Source of the DNA: Bacillus methanolicus
GTDB lineage: Bacteria > Bacillota > Bacilli > Bacillales > Cytobacillaceae
Reading direction: 5' to 3'
DNA: 64,000 nucleotides
Assembly: GCF_008764295.1 (NCBI RefSeq)
Contig: NZ_VTQX01000001.1
Location: 1-64,000, forward strand
Below, piece after piece: positions 28,074 through 38,168 of the stretch (positions within the stretch are counted from its first letter, which is position 1; the number at the start of each line of letters is the position of its first letter). The notes beneath the pieces are model-generated. The model saw only the letters and a program-made list of their open reading frames with translations, did no database searches and was not told the DNA's origin. The translations under genes and the position numbers were made by a program.

Positions 28074-28502
28074 TTACGGGAGGAGTGATCCGGTGATGTA
28101 TACTTTCTCCACTTTTCCAGACATCATCAATTCATTTATTTTTTCCTTCAACTCTTCTTCGAGAACTGTTTGCCCTTGTGATCCTTGAATCTCTTCTGAG
28201 CTTTTTTCAGATAATGTATGAATGATAATGTTTTTAACTTGAAAATCTCGTTTTTCCAATTCTTCCTTTGCTTTCTTACTGTCAGTTTGAATTTTGAATG
28301 AGATACGGATAAAATCATTTCCAGCTAAATTAGTCGTAATTTCTGGAATGTCCACCGAATACTCTAATAACTCATCAATTGTTGGTCCCGCGGTGTTTTC
28401 AGCCCCTGTTACCTTTAGAACGACTACAACAGCAACAGCTCCAACAAGAGTAATCGTGATTAGAATAATTAACATTATCATGACAAGCTTATTATTTTTC
28501 AT
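28074..28502 (-). CDS. fliL: Flagellar stator-associated protein FliL
   Basis: 142 residues, a single N-terminal membrane helix (about 6-28) and a periplasmic-side domain related to stomatin/SPFH folds. FliL stabilises MotAB stators around the motor. The start overlaps the swrD stop by 11 bases; its GGAG site lies inside the end of swrD. Confidence 0.93.
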   Translation of the reverse strand: MKNNKLVMIMLIILITITLVGAVAVVVVLKVTGAENTAGPTIDELLEYSVDIPEITTNLAGNDFIRISFKIQTDSKKAKEELEKRDFQVKNIIIHTLSEKSSEEIQGSQGQTVLEEELKEKINELMMSGKVEKVYITGSLLP

Positions 28503-28713
28503 GCTCTGGGCCCTCCAACTGTTGAACTCCTAATAGGTTGACAGTTTGATAGAACTTATTCACTAACTGTACGATTTCTTCCTCGGTTTCCTTCACAACA
28601 TATTTATGACCATTTGACAGGGTAATCGTCGTATCAGGAAAGGATTCAATTGTTTCAATATAAATTGCATTAATAATATAAGGCTTTCCATTTAATCTTG
28701 TAACATTTATCAC
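28492..28713 (-). CDS. swrD: SwrD (FlbD family) flagellar motor power protein
   Basis: 73-residue FlbD-family protein (ylzI in B. subtilis). There it raises motor power for swarming. Recognised by ITVTRLNG-like N-terminus (INVTRLNGKPYIIN), IETIESFPDTTITLSNG and position between flgE and fliL. The start is GTG with no Shine-Dalgarno within 20 bases; instead a perfect 10-bp hairpin lies just upstream. Expression may depend on coupling or on RNA structure. Confidence 0.9.
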   Translation of the reverse strand: MINVTRLNGKPYIINAIYIETIESFPDTTITLSNGHKYVVKETEEEIVQLVNKFYQTVNLLGVQQLEGPEHEK

Positions 28714-28723
28714 GGTAATATTC

Positions 28724-28754
28724 AGGACTGAAGACTTCTTACCACTTCAGTCCT
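28724..28754 (-). other. Intercistronic hairpin, flgE-swrD
   Basis: Perfect 10-bp arms AGGACTGAAG/CTTCAGTCCT with an 11-base loop, 13 bases past the flgE stop and ending 10 bases before the swrD GTG. No U-tract follows. Confidence 0.6.
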
Positions 28755-28767
28755 GTCCCTCCCTACC

Positions 28768-29991
28768 CTATCGTTTTAAATTTACAAGCTCTTGCAGTAT
28801 CTCATCAGAAGTTGTGATAATCCGCGTATTTGCTTGGAAGCTACGCTGAGCAACAATCATTTCTGTAAATTCCTCTGAAAGGTCTACGTTTGACATCTCT
28901 AAGGCGCCTGATACCAATGAGCCTCTTCCATCACCTGCTGCGCCAATATTAGCGGCACCTGAGTTAATGGATTCTTGAAAAAGATTGTTCCCTGCTTTCG
29001 TAAGACCTGATGTATTGCTAAATTTAGCTAACGCCAAGCGACCTAGCGTCACAATTTCACCGTTTGAATACACGCCGCTAATGTCTCCTGAAGCCCCGAT
29101 ATTAAAGCTATCCAACTTTCCTTCTGTGTTTCCGTTCGGATTCACAAGTGCTGTTGTTGGTCCAGAATTCATCGTTAAGTCGGCAAAATTAAGGGTTAGA
29201 GCTAAATTGTCTACAGTGGTGGCAGCTTGTCCATCAATATCTAAGTTAAAGGTTACTGGCGCTGTTGGATTTGTTAAATTCCCATCGGCACCAAAGGTTA
29301 AAGCACCATCGCTAGTTGGGGCAGGATTTGCTTCCGGATCCTTATTAATGAAATATTCCCATCCTGTTGCTGTTCTTTTAAAATGAACATCAATGCTATG
29401 TGGATTTCCACCATTATCAATCACTCTAATCTGCTGAGTATAAATAGAATCTGTAATCGCATCTGCGGATAGATTCTCTGAAAATACGACATTGCTTGTA
29501 ACCGTTGCTGGCATAACCGCATTAATATTTACCGCCACATCTCCATAAACATTTGTTAAATTGCCGTTAGCATCGTAGCGATAAGCTTGTACAGCTAAAC
29601 CATCCCCGTTTACAAGTGTGCCGTTATCATCCAAGTAGAAGTTACCTGCTCTTGTATAGTATTGGGCGTTTCCTTGTCTTACAACGAAATAGCCGTCGCC
29701 ATCAATCCCTGCATCTAAAGAACGAGTCGTAGTTTGCAAGCTAGAGCCATCATGAATCGTATCAATCGTTGCTAAAGTGGAACCAAGTCCTATTTGTTTA
29801 GGGTTAGTCCCTCCGCGTAAATCAGTGGCTGCAGAAGCTCCAGCAACCGTTTGGCTCAGCATGTCTTTAAATGTTACGCGACTCTTTTTAAAACCATAAG
29901 TATTGACATTAGCAATATTATTACCAATGACATCAAGCTTTGTTTGCGAGTTTTTCAAACCACTAATTCCAGAGTACATTGAACGTAGCAT
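28768..29991 (-). CDS. flgE: Flagellar hook protein FlgE
   Basis: Hook subunit. I chose the ATG at 29991, 11 bases after GAAAGGAG, giving 407 residues (MLRSMYSGISG...). An earlier in-frame TTG overlaps the site. N-terminal flagellar rod/hook motif (SGLKNSQTKLDVIGNNIANVNTYG class), a central domain at about 90-310, and the C-terminal DLSEEFTEMIVAQRSFQAN motif. It is considerably longer than the B. subtilis hook protein I remember (about 264), implying an extra outer domain. Confidence 0.95.
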   Translation of the reverse strand: MLRSMYSGISGLKNSQTKLDVIGNNIANVNTYGFKKSRVTFKDMLSQTVAGASAATDLRGGTNPKQIGLGSTLATIDTIHDGSSLQTTTRSLDAGIDGDGYFVVRQGNAQYYTRAGNFYLDDNGTLVNGDGLAVQAYRYDANGNLTNVYGDVAVNINAVMPATVTSNVVFSENLSADAITDSIYTQQIRVIDNGGNPHSIDVHFKRTATGWEYFINKDPEANPAPTSDGALTFGADGNLTNPTAPVTFNLDIDGQAATTVDNLALTLNFADLTMNSGPTTALVNPNGNTEGKLDSFNIGASGDISGVYSNGEIVTLGRLALAKFSNTSGLTKAGNNLFQESINSGAANIGAAGDGRGSLVSGALEMSNVDLSEEFTEMIVAQRSFQANTRIITTSDEILQELVNLKR

Positions 29992-30068
29992 AAGTAACAT
30001 TTCTCCTTTCAATTAAGCTGCTTCAGTCATTCCACAGCTTTGGCTTCCTATCCAGGTCCAGCCTTAGA

Positions 30069-30455
30069 TTATTCGAGAACAATCGTCCCATTTATATTGG
30101 TAAAAATCTGGGATGTTGCTTCATGACGGTCCATTGCTGTAATGACCGTATTGTTTTTTGCACTGACAATTAATGCCGCTTCATCTAATAAAATTAATGA
30201 TTCTTTTACTCCCATTTTCTTCGCTTCACTAACCTTTGCTTCAATTAGCTTCCAACGTTTATCATCAATGTGTATATCCCGCTGCTCGAGTCTTTCCTTT
30301 GCATGTTTGCTTAATGTAAGCTTGCTGCTATCAATGATTGCCTGTTGTAAATGCTGGGAAAATACATTCCCACTCATTGACTTCATCTTTTTCGTCTGAA
30401 CAGTTTGGGGAGTAATCGGTTGAGATTTTATGGGCCTAAAATCAAATTTATCCAT
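30069..30455 (-). CDS. TIGR02530-type flagellar operon protein
   Basis: 128 residues, no membrane segment. A basic disordered N-terminus (KSQPITPQTVQTKKMKS), then a compact alpha/beta region starting with LSKHAKERLEQRDI. It resembles the uncharacterised flagellar operon protein family TIGR02530 often found between flgD and flgE in Firmicutes. Good GGAGAAGG site. The role is unknown; context suggests hook assembly. Confidence 0.85.
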   Translation of the reverse strand: MDKFDFRPIKSQPITPQTVQTKKMKSMSGNVFSQHLQQAIIDSSKLTLSKHAKERLEQRDIHIDDKRWKLIEAKVSEAKKMGVKESLILLDEAALIVSAKNNTVITAMDRHEATSQIFTNINGTIVLE

Positions 30456-30470
30456 CCAATCAACCTTCTC

Positions 30471-31109
30471 CTATTGAATTTTTATCATTTGCGAGGAAGT
30501 GATTGTCGTATTACTACTATCATCTAATTGATATTGAACTTTACCGTCCTTGATTGATACTGATTTAATCACGCCTGTTACTTCTTCTTTGCTGCTACTT
30601 AAATATGTCACTGTTTTACCAATCAGCATACTCGCTTGGATAAGATCATTATCCTTTGATATTTGTTCATTAAATTGTGAAATATTACCCGGTTCTAGCT
30701 TCGTTCCATCTTCTAAAATAAAGTACACATTACCTTCTTTAAATTGAAGAGAAACCACTTTTCCCGTTCCTTCTAATATCTTGATTTCACCGTTTTTATT
30801 CTCTTCAAGTTTATGCCAAGTAATTTCTTTTCCTATAAATTGCCCATAGGAGATAAGATTGCTCTCTTCTTGCCCACTTGCCATTTTTTGTAGCGTTGTA
30901 TTCATATTTGTCATTTGCTCCAATGAAGAAAATTGAGCCATCTGTGCGATGAATTCACGATCCTGCATGGGATTTGTAGGATCCTGATTTTGCAGCTGGG
31001 TAATTAGCAATTTTAAGAAATCGTCTTTTCCTAATGTGTTAGAACCTGTTTTTTTCTGTTCATTTTGATAATTGGAATAGAGTAAAGAAGGTGCAATAGT
31101 ATTTGACAT
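30471..31109 (-). CDS. flgD: Flagellar hook capping protein FlgD
   Basis: Scaffold that caps the growing hook. 212 residues. The conserved N-terminal part is [20 protein letters not shown], then [19 protein letters not shown]. The C-terminal half is a beta-rich domain. Between fliK and the TIGR02530 gene, as expected. Confidence 0.95.
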   Translation of the reverse strand: MSNTIAPSLLYSNYQNEQKKTGSNTLGKDDFLKLLITQLQNQDPTNPMQDREFIAQMAQFSSLEQMTNMNTTLQKMASGQEESNLISYGQFIGKEITWHKLEENKNGEIKILEGTGKVVSLQFKEGNVYFILEDGTKLEPGNISQFNEQISKDNDLIQASMLIGKTVTYLSSSKEEVTGVIKSVSIKDGKVQYQLDDSSNTTITSSQMIKIQ

Positions 31110-31122
31110 ATTTTTAACCTGC

Positions 31123-32367
31123 CTATACTTCAGTATTTAAGAGCGCCTCTTCAAAGGAATTCATAAAAGAAGTCTCTTCTGTTTCATTTTTGCCTTGCTC
31201 CTGCTGTCTGTTCTCCTGTCCATTTTGCTGGGACTGTTGCTCACGTCCAAAAAATCTTTCCTGTTGTTGATTCATCGATTGGGAAATTTCAACGCGATCG
31301 ACTTGAATATTTTGCGTGCCAAAAGCCTGTTTTAAGCCATTCAAATGCGTCTCTAATGTTTCCTTTGCCAATTTTGTGGTTGTCATGATTTTCGCCACTA
31401 ATCCGGCGTCACGTTGAATCAATTCTATTCGTAAAGCTCCTAAATGTTCTGGATTGAGCTTAATTAAAAGTTTTTGAGTACCAGCGTTATTGGAAAAATT
31501 ACTTCTTGCAAGAATATTTTCAAACTGCTTAATTAGCTCATTTGCCCCTGTTGGCCGTTCTCCTTGTTGCAAAGACAACGTTAATTGCTCAGCCTTTGAC
31601 ACTTGATGATATTGAATCATGCCATGAAGCGTGTCTGCTTTAGTAGTTAAATTCTTAGGTTCAAGCGTCGCTTCGCCTGTTTGCTTTGCCAGTGGCTGCT
31701 TGCTACTAAGCTCCTGAGCTACTGCCGAAAATGTTTTTAGGATATACTCCTGTCTATTCAATTGCGGCTTATTTTCACTTTCTGTTGAAAGGAGAAGTTC
31801 AAGTCCTTTTGTAAATTGCTGCAATAGGTTTTTCAGTTTTCCCTGGTCTGCAGACAATTTCTGTTCACTAGCCAGAAGTTCAAACATTTTTACTGCCTTA
31901 AGTATTTGGGCCATATCACCGTTTAACGAATTTCGCAATTCCTCTGGTGTCATGGCATTCAATTGCTCTAAAACCGCTACTAAATCCTCGATTCTAATCG
32001 CACCGGGCTCAAAAGAAGCAACATCAATTGTCGCAGGCAACTGCGAAAGTGACATATTTGGCAGCAATATTTCTTCAATTAACTGAAATAAGTCATCTTC
32101 GTGATGAACGGATAGTGATTGATTGAACATGAGCAGCCCCTCATCCAAATTTAATACATCCTCAGTCTGCAAAAATGCAATTAAATCCAGCAATGCTTCC
32201 TTCGAAAAAGATTGTAATGGCTTGTGCTCAGCTGCTGATTCATCTGCTAATTTGGGCTCTTGTAAAAAAGCTCCAACAAGTCCTTTAAAACCAGTTTCAT
32301 TTTTAAAATTGCCAGCTTTTTGCGAGGATGAGGATGAACTTATCATATTAACAGCTCCGATCTCCAT
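31123..32367 (-). CDS. fliK: Flagellar hook-length control protein FliK
   Basis: A molecular ruler that is exported and then triggers the FlhB switch. 414 residues: variable, mostly helical N-terminal two thirds, then a C-terminal FliK domain ([19 protein letters not shown], about 300-375). The tail is Gln/Glu-rich ([16 protein letters not shown]). Start behind AGGAGGTG. Confidence 0.93.
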   Translation of the reverse strand: MEIGAVNMISSSSSSQKAGNFKNETGFKGLVGAFLQEPKLADESAAEHKPLQSFSKEALLDLIAFLQTEDVLNLDEGLLMFNQSLSVHHEDDLFQLIEEILLPNMSLSQLPATIDVASFEPGAIRIEDLVAVLEQLNAMTPEELRNSLNGDMAQILKAVKMFELLASEQKLSADQGKLKNLLQQFTKGLELLLSTESENKPQLNRQEYILKTFSAVAQELSSKQPLAKQTGEATLEPKNLTTKADTLHGMIQYHQVSKAEQLTLSLQQGERPTGANELIKQFENILARSNFSNNAGTQKLLIKLNPEHLGALRIELIQRDAGLVAKIMTTTKLAKETLETHLNGLKQAFGTQNIQVDRVEISQSMNQQQERFFGREQQSQQNGQENRQQEQGKNETEETSFMNSFEEALLNTEV

Positions 32368-32397
32368 CGTTTCACCTCCTTTCGCTCCATAAAGTGG

Positions 32398-32985
32398 CTA
32401 TTCATTTGTTAATAATTCCGTATACTTAGCAGCTTCCTCTGGTGATAAATTTTCCAATATTGCCGCTAAATTGTCTGCTTTAATATTCGATAAAATTTGC
32501 AATGCTTCTTGTTCTTGCATTTGTGAAATAATGGGGGCAGCTCTTTTCGCTGACATCGTTTCGTAAGTTTTCACAATATCCTGAAAAGCACGTTTATTTT
32601 CTTCTTGAATCGCCAGAAGATCGTCAATTTGCAGCTGAAGTTGTTCAATTTCTAGTTTATTTCGCTCGATTTCAGTATCTTTTCCTTCTAGTTCTAACTG
32701 CAATTGTTCAATTTGTGCTTCTTTATCTTTAATTATCCCTTCAAGCTCAATGGTATCTGCTTCTAAGTCTTCAATCGTTTTGCTTGGCTCTTCTTCCATC
32801 ATTTGCGACAGAAAAGGGATCTTTTGACTGTATTCCTGAGCTTTTTCAAAAACATTAATGCCAGCAACTGAGAAAACAATTAACAGAACGACAATTAGAA
32901 ATAGTACTGGGATAACTCCAGTGTAAAGAAACCATTGGAATTTATTCGCTTTTTTTCCTTCTACTTCTTCTGCTATTTTTGCCAT
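32398..32985 (-). CDS. ylxF: YlxF/MotE-like flagellar operon protein
   Basis: 195 residues from the ATG at 32985 (AGGTG site; a TTG codon precedes). One membrane helix at about 20-42, a long coiled coil (about 65-130, heptads of Glu/Leu/Gln), and a C-terminal MgtE_N-like segment (ALQILSNIKADNLAAILENL). The MotE family assists motor function in other bacteria; in Bacillus the role is unsettled. Lies between fliJ and fliK. Confidence 0.88.
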   Translation of the reverse strand: MAKIAEEVEGKKANKFQWFLYTGVIPVLFLIVVLLIVFSVAGINVFEKAQEYSQKIPFLSQMMEEEPSKTIEDLEADTIELEGIIKDKEAQIEQLQLELEGKDTEIERNKLEIEQLQLQIDDLLAIQEENKRAFQDIVKTYETMSAKRAAPIISQMQEQEALQILSNIKADNLAAILENLSPEEAAKYTELLTNE

Positions 32986-32993
32986 CAAATCAC

Positions 32994-33437
32994 CTAACTT
33001 CCTCGGTTCATATAAAGCTGAATCGAGATATCATCCATTTGTTTATTCTCAGTTGTTTTTAAGGAATGGAGAAAATGCTCCAAGTCCTTCTCGCGAATTT
33101 TTTCAAATTTCTTTACTTCTATATTTTTTTCCATCAGTTTTTCCTGAAATAAATGCATCCGATTACGGGCATTAATAACCATTTTTTGATAATGGTTAAT
33201 TGTCTTTTCTAAATTCCCAATAAATTGCTGGTGGTGACGGATTTCGACAATCGATAAACCATTCTTAAGCTCTGCAGATTGAAAAGCTTCCAAATCTTCT
33301 TTTTTCCGCAATAATTCGTATAACTTTTCAGCGACCTCTTCAAATTTTTTAACTGCATCTTGATAAGTAAAGAGAGCTTCATCTTTCTCCCTTTCCTTCA
33401 AAGCTAATACTCTAGCAAACTTATAATGATAAGTCAT
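32994..33437 (-). CDS. fliJ: Flagellar export chaperone/ATPase stalk FliJ
   Basis: 147-residue antiparallel coiled-coil protein (long helices rich in Lys, Glu and Leu) that inserts in the FliI hexamer and contacts FlhA. Recognised by size, coiled-coil pattern and position directly after fliI, with a 4-base overlap. Confidence 0.92.
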   Translation of the reverse strand: MTYHYKFARVLALKEREKDEALFTYQDAVKKFEEVAEKLYELLRKKEDLEAFQSAELKNGLSIVEIRHHQQFIGNLEKTINHYQKMVINARNRMHLFQEKLMEKNIEVKKFEKIREKDLEHFLHSLKTTENKQMDDISIQLYMNRGS

Positions 33438-34768
33438 CGGATACTCTCACCTTTTTCCATTAACTCATATAGAGCATTTAAGCTATCATGAAACGATGCC
33501 TTCTCGTCTGTTTCTTGCTTTAAAAAGCGAATAATGTCTGGATACAAACGAATAGCCTCATCGATTTGTCTGGAGGACCCTTTTTTATAAGCACCGATAT
33601 TGATAAGATCTTCTGAATTAATATACGTGCTTAAAAGTTCTCTAAGCTTCTCAGCAGATTTGCGATGTTCTTCTGGAACAATATTATTCATAATTCTACT
33701 TACACTTTTCAACACGTTAATCGCAGGATACTGACCCTTATTAGCCAGCTCTCGGTCTAAGACAAAATGTCCGTCAAGAATTCCGCGAACCGTATCTGCG
33801 ATAGGCTCATTCATATCATCACCATCTACTAAAACAGTGTAAAAAGCTGTAATCGAGCCTAGCATATTAGTACCTGTTCTTTCCAAAAGCTTTGGAAGTA
33901 TCGCAAAAACGGATGGTGTATATCCTTTCGTTGTCGGTGGCTCACCAATTGCCAAACCTACTTCTCTCTGCGCCATCGCAACCCTCGTAACTGAATCCAT
34001 CATCAGCATCACATTCAAACCGCGATCTCGAAAATACTCTGCAATAGCCGTGGCTGTGAATGCCCCTTTAATTCTCATTAATGCTGGTTGATCAGAGGTG
34101 GCGACAATAACGATCGAACGCGCCAAGCCTTCTGGCCCCAGATCACGTTCAATAAATTCTCGCACCTCTCGACCACGCTCACCAATAAGTGCAATAACAT
34201 TTAAATCCGCTTTTGTATTTCTGGCAATCATCCCTAGTAACGTACTCTTTCCGACACCACTTCCGGCAAAAATTCCGACTCTTTGTCCCGTACCTACTGT
34301 TAGTAACGAATCTATCATTCGAACACCGACTTCAATAGATTCAGAGATAGGCGGTCGTTTTAACGGATTGGGCGGCTGTTGCTCAGTCAATACAGGTGTC
34401 AGCCCTTTTGGTAGTTCTTCTTCATCTAACGGCTTGCCAAGTGAATCAAGTACAGTGCCAATTAAACCGGGACCAATCTTAATTTCAAGAGGTTTGTGAC
34501 TTGCCTCAACTAAACTTCCTGGAGAGATGTCATTAACCGTTGTATAGGGCATTAAAATAATATTTTCATCTTTAAAACCCACTACTTCAGCTTTGATTTT
34601 TCTTTTGTGCTTATGGCCGACATGGATATAGCAAACATCACCAATCGAACTTTCTGGGCCCTGTGACTCAATCATCAGACCTACTACTCGCTTAACTCTA
34701 CCGTAATGTTTATATGTGTCTATTTGGTCAATTTGCTCTAATAGGTCAGCTAATTTCACATTATTCAC
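33434..34768 (-). CDS. fliI: Flagellum-specific ATPase FliI
   Basis: Hexameric ATPase of the export apparatus, related to F1 beta. 444 residues. Walker A GIFAGSGVGKSTLLG near 170; Walker B region VMLMMDSVTRVAMAQRE near 250; the conserved DEPIADTVRGILDGH-like stretch (NEPIADTVRG). GTG start; overlaps fliH by 8 bases. Confidence 0.97.
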   Translation of the reverse strand: MNNVKLADLLEQIDQIDTYKHYGRVKRVVGLMIESQGPESSIGDVCYIHVGHKHKRKIKAEVVGFKDENIILMPYTTVNDISPGSLVEASHKPLEIKIGPGLIGTVLDSLGKPLDEEELPKGLTPVLTEQQPPNPLKRPPISESIEVGVRMIDSLLTVGTGQRVGIFAGSGVGKSTLLGMIARNTKADLNVIALIGERGREVREFIERDLGPEGLARSIVIVATSDQPALMRIKGAFTATAIAEYFRDRGLNVMLMMDSVTRVAMAQREVGLAIGEPPTTKGYTPSVFAILPKLLERTGTNMLGSITAFYTVLVDGDDMNEPIADTVRGILDGHFVLDRELANKGQYPAINVLKSVSRIMNNIVPEEHRKSAEKLRELLSTYINSEDLINIGAYKKGSSRQIDEAIRLYPDIIRFLKQETDEKASFHDSLNALYELMEKGESIR

Positions 34769-35525
34769 TCTCCAGCAATTCGAATAACTTTGCTTTAATT
34801 TCCAAAAGCTGTTGATCTACACTTGCATCGATTCTTCCATTCGCTGATTCGATAATGCAGCTAAGCTCTGTTAAATCTCCGTCTGGATAAATATATAACT
34901 CCGTTTCCTTCGGGAAAATTTTAATTAAATCTTCCTTTTGAGACAAGAGAAGCTCATAGTGGGCTGGGTGTACGTGCAATTGAACTTCACGATATTCCCT
35001 TGCTTCTTTCAGCGCCCTTTTCACAATGCTTAGAAAATGGTCTGATTTTCCTTCAAGATGCTGACCAAGAATGCGTTCAGCCACTTTTAACGCAATGTCT
35101 AAAATAATGGGCTCTGATTCTTCAATCGTTCGATGATAATCTGTCTTGGAAAGGTTAACGATTTCCTTGGCGTGCTCAATCAGTTCATGCATTTGTTGGT
35201 AGCCTTCTTCTTTTCCTTGTAAAAAACCAGCTTCATAACCACTTTCCTGTGCCTGATTAGTTAACCTTACGACCTCTTCATCCCAATTATTTCTTTCTTC
35301 CTGCAGTTGAGCCTGCACCTGTTCTTGGAACGCTCTTGCCTCTGCAACAATCCTGTTTGCCTCTTCCTTCGCTTCATTCAAAATCTCTTTTTGCTGCAAG
35401 GAAATGTCGATAGCAGCCGCCTCAACGTCAGCCTCTTCGCTTTCCACTTTAAAGCTTCGAATAGAGATTATTTTATTGTTCTGCTCTTCAACATTAGACC
35501 AGCTAGATTTGATAAGCCTAGACAA
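34761..35525 (-). CDS. fliH: Flagellar assembly protein FliH
   Basis: Regulator of FliI, similar to the stalk of F/V-ATPases. I prefer a TTG start at 35525 (MSRLIKSSW..., 254 residues), 11 bases after GGAGG; it overlaps fliG by 8 bases. An ATG three codons earlier touches the site, and the full open frame runs to 35564. Predicted coiled coil at about 40-110 (Glu/Gln/Ala-rich), then a conserved FliH/V-ATPase E-like C-terminal domain (IALKVAERILGQHLEGK). Confidence 0.9.
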   Translation of the reverse strand: MSRLIKSSWSNVEEQNNKIISIRSFKVESEEADVEAAAIDISLQQKEILNEAKEEANRIVAEARAFQEQVQAQLQEERNNWDEEVVRLTNQAQESGYEAGFLQGKEEGYQQMHELIEHAKEIVNLSKTDYHRTIEESEPIILDIALKVAERILGQHLEGKSDHFLSIVKRALKEAREYREVQLHVHPAHYELLLSQKEDLIKIFPKETELYIYPDGDLTELSCIIESANGRIDASVDQQLLEIKAKLFELLESE

Positions 35526-36534
35526 TGATATCATCTCCTCCGCCACGAGCGACGACGATCTCACCAGCTTCTTCTAGACGGCGAATAATCGCAACAATTC
35601 TTGATTGAGCTTCCTCAACATCACGAAGACGAACAGGTCCCATATATTCCATTTCATCTTTGAACGTTTCAACCATACGCGTTGACATGTTTTTATAAAC
35701 AATGTTTTTCACTTCATCACTTGAAATTTTTAATGAAAGCATTAAATCTTCATTTTCACAATCACGAATAACCTTCTGAATAGCCCGATTATCAAGAGTA
35801 ACAATATCTTCAAATACAAACATCCGTTTCTTGATTTCCTCAGCCAACTCTGGATCCTGGATTTCCAATGCATCTAAAATCGTTCTTTCCGTTGCTCTAT
35901 CTACGCCGTTTAGCACTTCGACCACGGCTTCGACTCCGCCTGTTTGCGTATAATCTTGGGTGACGGTTGAAGAAAGCTTCCGTTCCAAGATTTGCTCAAC
36001 TTCATTAATGATTTCAGGTGACGTACTATCCATAACCGCAATCCTTCGCGCCACATCAGCCTGCATTTCCTGTGGTAGTTCTGATAGTATTTGCCCAGCT
36101 TGAGTAGAATCTAAATACGATAAAATTAAGGCAATCGTTTGCGGGTGTTCATTTTGAATAAAATTGAGAATTTGCGCTGGATCAGCTTTTCTAGCAAAAT
36201 CAAACGGACGCACCTGCAATGAAGAGGTTAGTCTATTTATAATGACAGACGCCTGTTCAGAACCTAATGCTTTTTCAAGAACGGTTTTTGCATAGCCAAT
36301 TCCGCCTTGAGAAATATAATCTTGAGCTAGCGCAATATTGTGAAATTCCTCCATGATTTCCTCTTTTGCTTGAGAGTCCACCTTTTTAACCGAGGAAATT
36401 TCCAATGTTAGTTTTTCAATTTCTTCTTCACTTAAATGCTTATATACAGACGCAGATACATCAGGGCCAAGTGATATGAGAAGAATGGCTGCTTTTTGTT
36501 TTCCTGTTAATTCTTTTTGCTCTCTAATTGCCAA
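35518..36534 (-). CDS. fliG: Flagellar motor switch protein FliG
   Basis: The rotor protein that touches MotA. 338 residues: N-terminal FliF-binding domain (LTGKQKAAILLISLGPDVSA), middle armadillo domain with the NEHPQTIALILSYL motif, and the C-terminal torque helix (DIVTLDNRAIQKVIRD). TTG start behind TAGGAGGTTTGAAAG. The stop codon region supplies the fliH binding site. Confidence 0.97.
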   Translation of the reverse strand: MAIREQKELTGKQKAAILLISLGPDVSASVYKHLSEEEIEKLTLEISSVKKVDSQAKEEIMEEFHNIALAQDYISQGGIGYAKTVLEKALGSEQASVIINRLTSSLQVRPFDFARKADPAQILNFIQNEHPQTIALILSYLDSTQAGQILSELPQEMQADVARRIAVMDSTSPEIINEVEQILERKLSSTVTQDYTQTGGVEAVVEVLNGVDRATERTILDALEIQDPELAEEIKKRMFVFEDIVTLDNRAIQKVIRDCENEDLMLSLKISSDEVKNIVYKNMSTRMVETFKDEMEYMGPVRLRDVEEAQSRIVAIIRRLEEAGEIVVARGGGDDIIV

Positions 36535-36546
36535 CTTTCAAACCTC

Positions 36547-38139
36547 CTAGTCTTCTGAGATCCACGTCCTTAATAGTTTCGCAAAGTCTTCCGGATTTTC
36601 TTTTGCCATTTTTTCGAGCTGCTTTCTTCTTAAGCTTCCTTCAGTTTCTTGTTCCTCATTTACATCAGGAATTTGAACTTGTGATTCTTCTTCAAATTCT
36701 TCCATCTCTTCTTCCTCACGCTTTTTACGTGCTCTTACAAATAGGAAGATTAGAACAATTATAATTAAAAGTAACACTCCACCTAGCACATAAACCCACC
36801 AAGGAATTGCACTTTGCGGTTCTGTATTAAACTGTTGCTTGCCATTAAATGGTTGTACGGAAACAACTACCTTGTCTTGGATGTCTTCATCCGTTAATTC
36901 TCCATCAACTGTATCTTTATTAATTGTCGTTCTAACAATCGTACTTAACATCCTCGTGATATCGTCGACTCTCTCCTGCGGAAGTGAAGATTCATCATCT
37001 GCAATCGGAGGTTCAACCATTACTTGGATTCCTAAGTCTCTAATTTTATATGGACTTTCAATAATTTCTCTTCGGATCTTATTTACTTCATTATTAATCG
37101 TCTCTTCAATTCTTTCATAATCGCCATTTCCATATGCCCCTTCTTGGTATGTACCGCCCAGGGTGTCGGCAGGATCTTCAGCAGCGGGAACACCACCAAC
37201 TCCTGCACCATTACCGGTAAAAGTCTCCGTAATTTTTTGAGCACTTACAGCGATTCCTTCCATGTTTTCTTCATCAACAGGTGTGACAAGATTTTCTTCA
37301 CGATTTTCCTTTGTAAAATCGATATCAGCTGTTACCGAAACAACCACTTTATCTTGCCCCATTAACGTTCCAAGCATGCTTTGTACTTGACGTTGCACAT
37401 CTCGTTCAATTTCTTTTTTAATATCATTTTGTGCCGTAAATGTGTCACCTGAAGAATTTTCATTATTTTTTAGATCAAAATACTCAAAATTTTGGTTTGA
37501 AATGACGATATTATCTGTAGGAAGATTTGGTACACTTTTTGAAACAAGATGGTACAAAGCATTGATTTGCTTTTCTTCAAATTGATAACCTGGAACAGTA
37601 TTCAAAATAATTGCGGCTGTTGCCTCTTCATTTGCATCATTTACAAAGATCCCTTGTGTTGGAAGAGTAATCATCACTCTCGCATCTCTTACCCCTTCAA
37701 CACCTTTAATTAAATTGGCTAATTCGGTTTGCATAGCGTCAAGCTTCATGACATTAAACTCATTATCCGTCATGCCAATTCCAGCATTTTGACTAAAGAA
37801 AGAATAGTCAATTCCACCTGTTTTTGGTAAGCCTTCTGCTGCTAACTCCACTTTGAGAGAATCCGCCTGTTCCTGCGGAACACTAATCGTTGTTCCACCA
37901 TCAGAGATTTCATACTTAATACCTTTACCGTCTAGGTTTTCCTTAATAGTTCCAATTTCTGTTAAAGACAAATCTTTATATAAAGGAACCATATTTGATC
38001 TTGTCGTAAAAAAAATGACCAAAGAAAGAATAATGACACCTAACAGAATAGATCCGATAATGATCATTTTGTATTGTTTAGAACGGCCATTCCAGTATTC
38101 TTTTAAATTGTTAATATATTTCTGAAACGAAACTGTCAT
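36547..38139 (-). CDS. fliF: Flagellar MS-ring protein FliF
   Basis: 530 residues with two membrane helices, at about 24-45 and 445-467, bounding a large extracellular-side part with ring-building domains (YscJ-like LYKDLSLTEIGTIKENL). The C-terminal cytoplasmic tail (LEKMAKENPEDFAKLLRTWI) binds FliG. Between fliE and fliG, as is standard. Confidence 0.97.
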   Translation of the reverse strand: MTVSFQKYINNLKEYWNGRSKQYKMIIIGSILLGVIILSLVIFFTTRSNMVPLYKDLSLTEIGTIKENLDGKGIKYEISDGGTTISVPQEQADSLKVELAAEGLPKTGGIDYSFFSQNAGIGMTDNEFNVMKLDAMQTELANLIKGVEGVRDARVMITLPTQGIFVNDANEEATAAIILNTVPGYQFEEKQINALYHLVSKSVPNLPTDNIVISNQNFEYFDLKNNENSSGDTFTAQNDIKKEIERDVQRQVQSMLGTLMGQDKVVVSVTADIDFTKENREENLVTPVDEENMEGIAVSAQKITETFTGNGAGVGGVPAAEDPADTLGGTYQEGAYGNGDYERIEETINNEVNKIRREIIESPYKIRDLGIQVMVEPPIADDESSLPQERVDDITRMLSTIVRTTINKDTVDGELTDEDIQDKVVVSVQPFNGKQQFNTEPQSAIPWWVYVLGGVLLLIIIVLIFLFVRARKKREEEEMEEFEEESQVQIPDVNEEQETEGSLRRKQLEKMAKENPEDFAKLLRTWISED

Positions 38140-38168
38140 TCTTATCCCCCGGCTATTCTGTCTAATTA

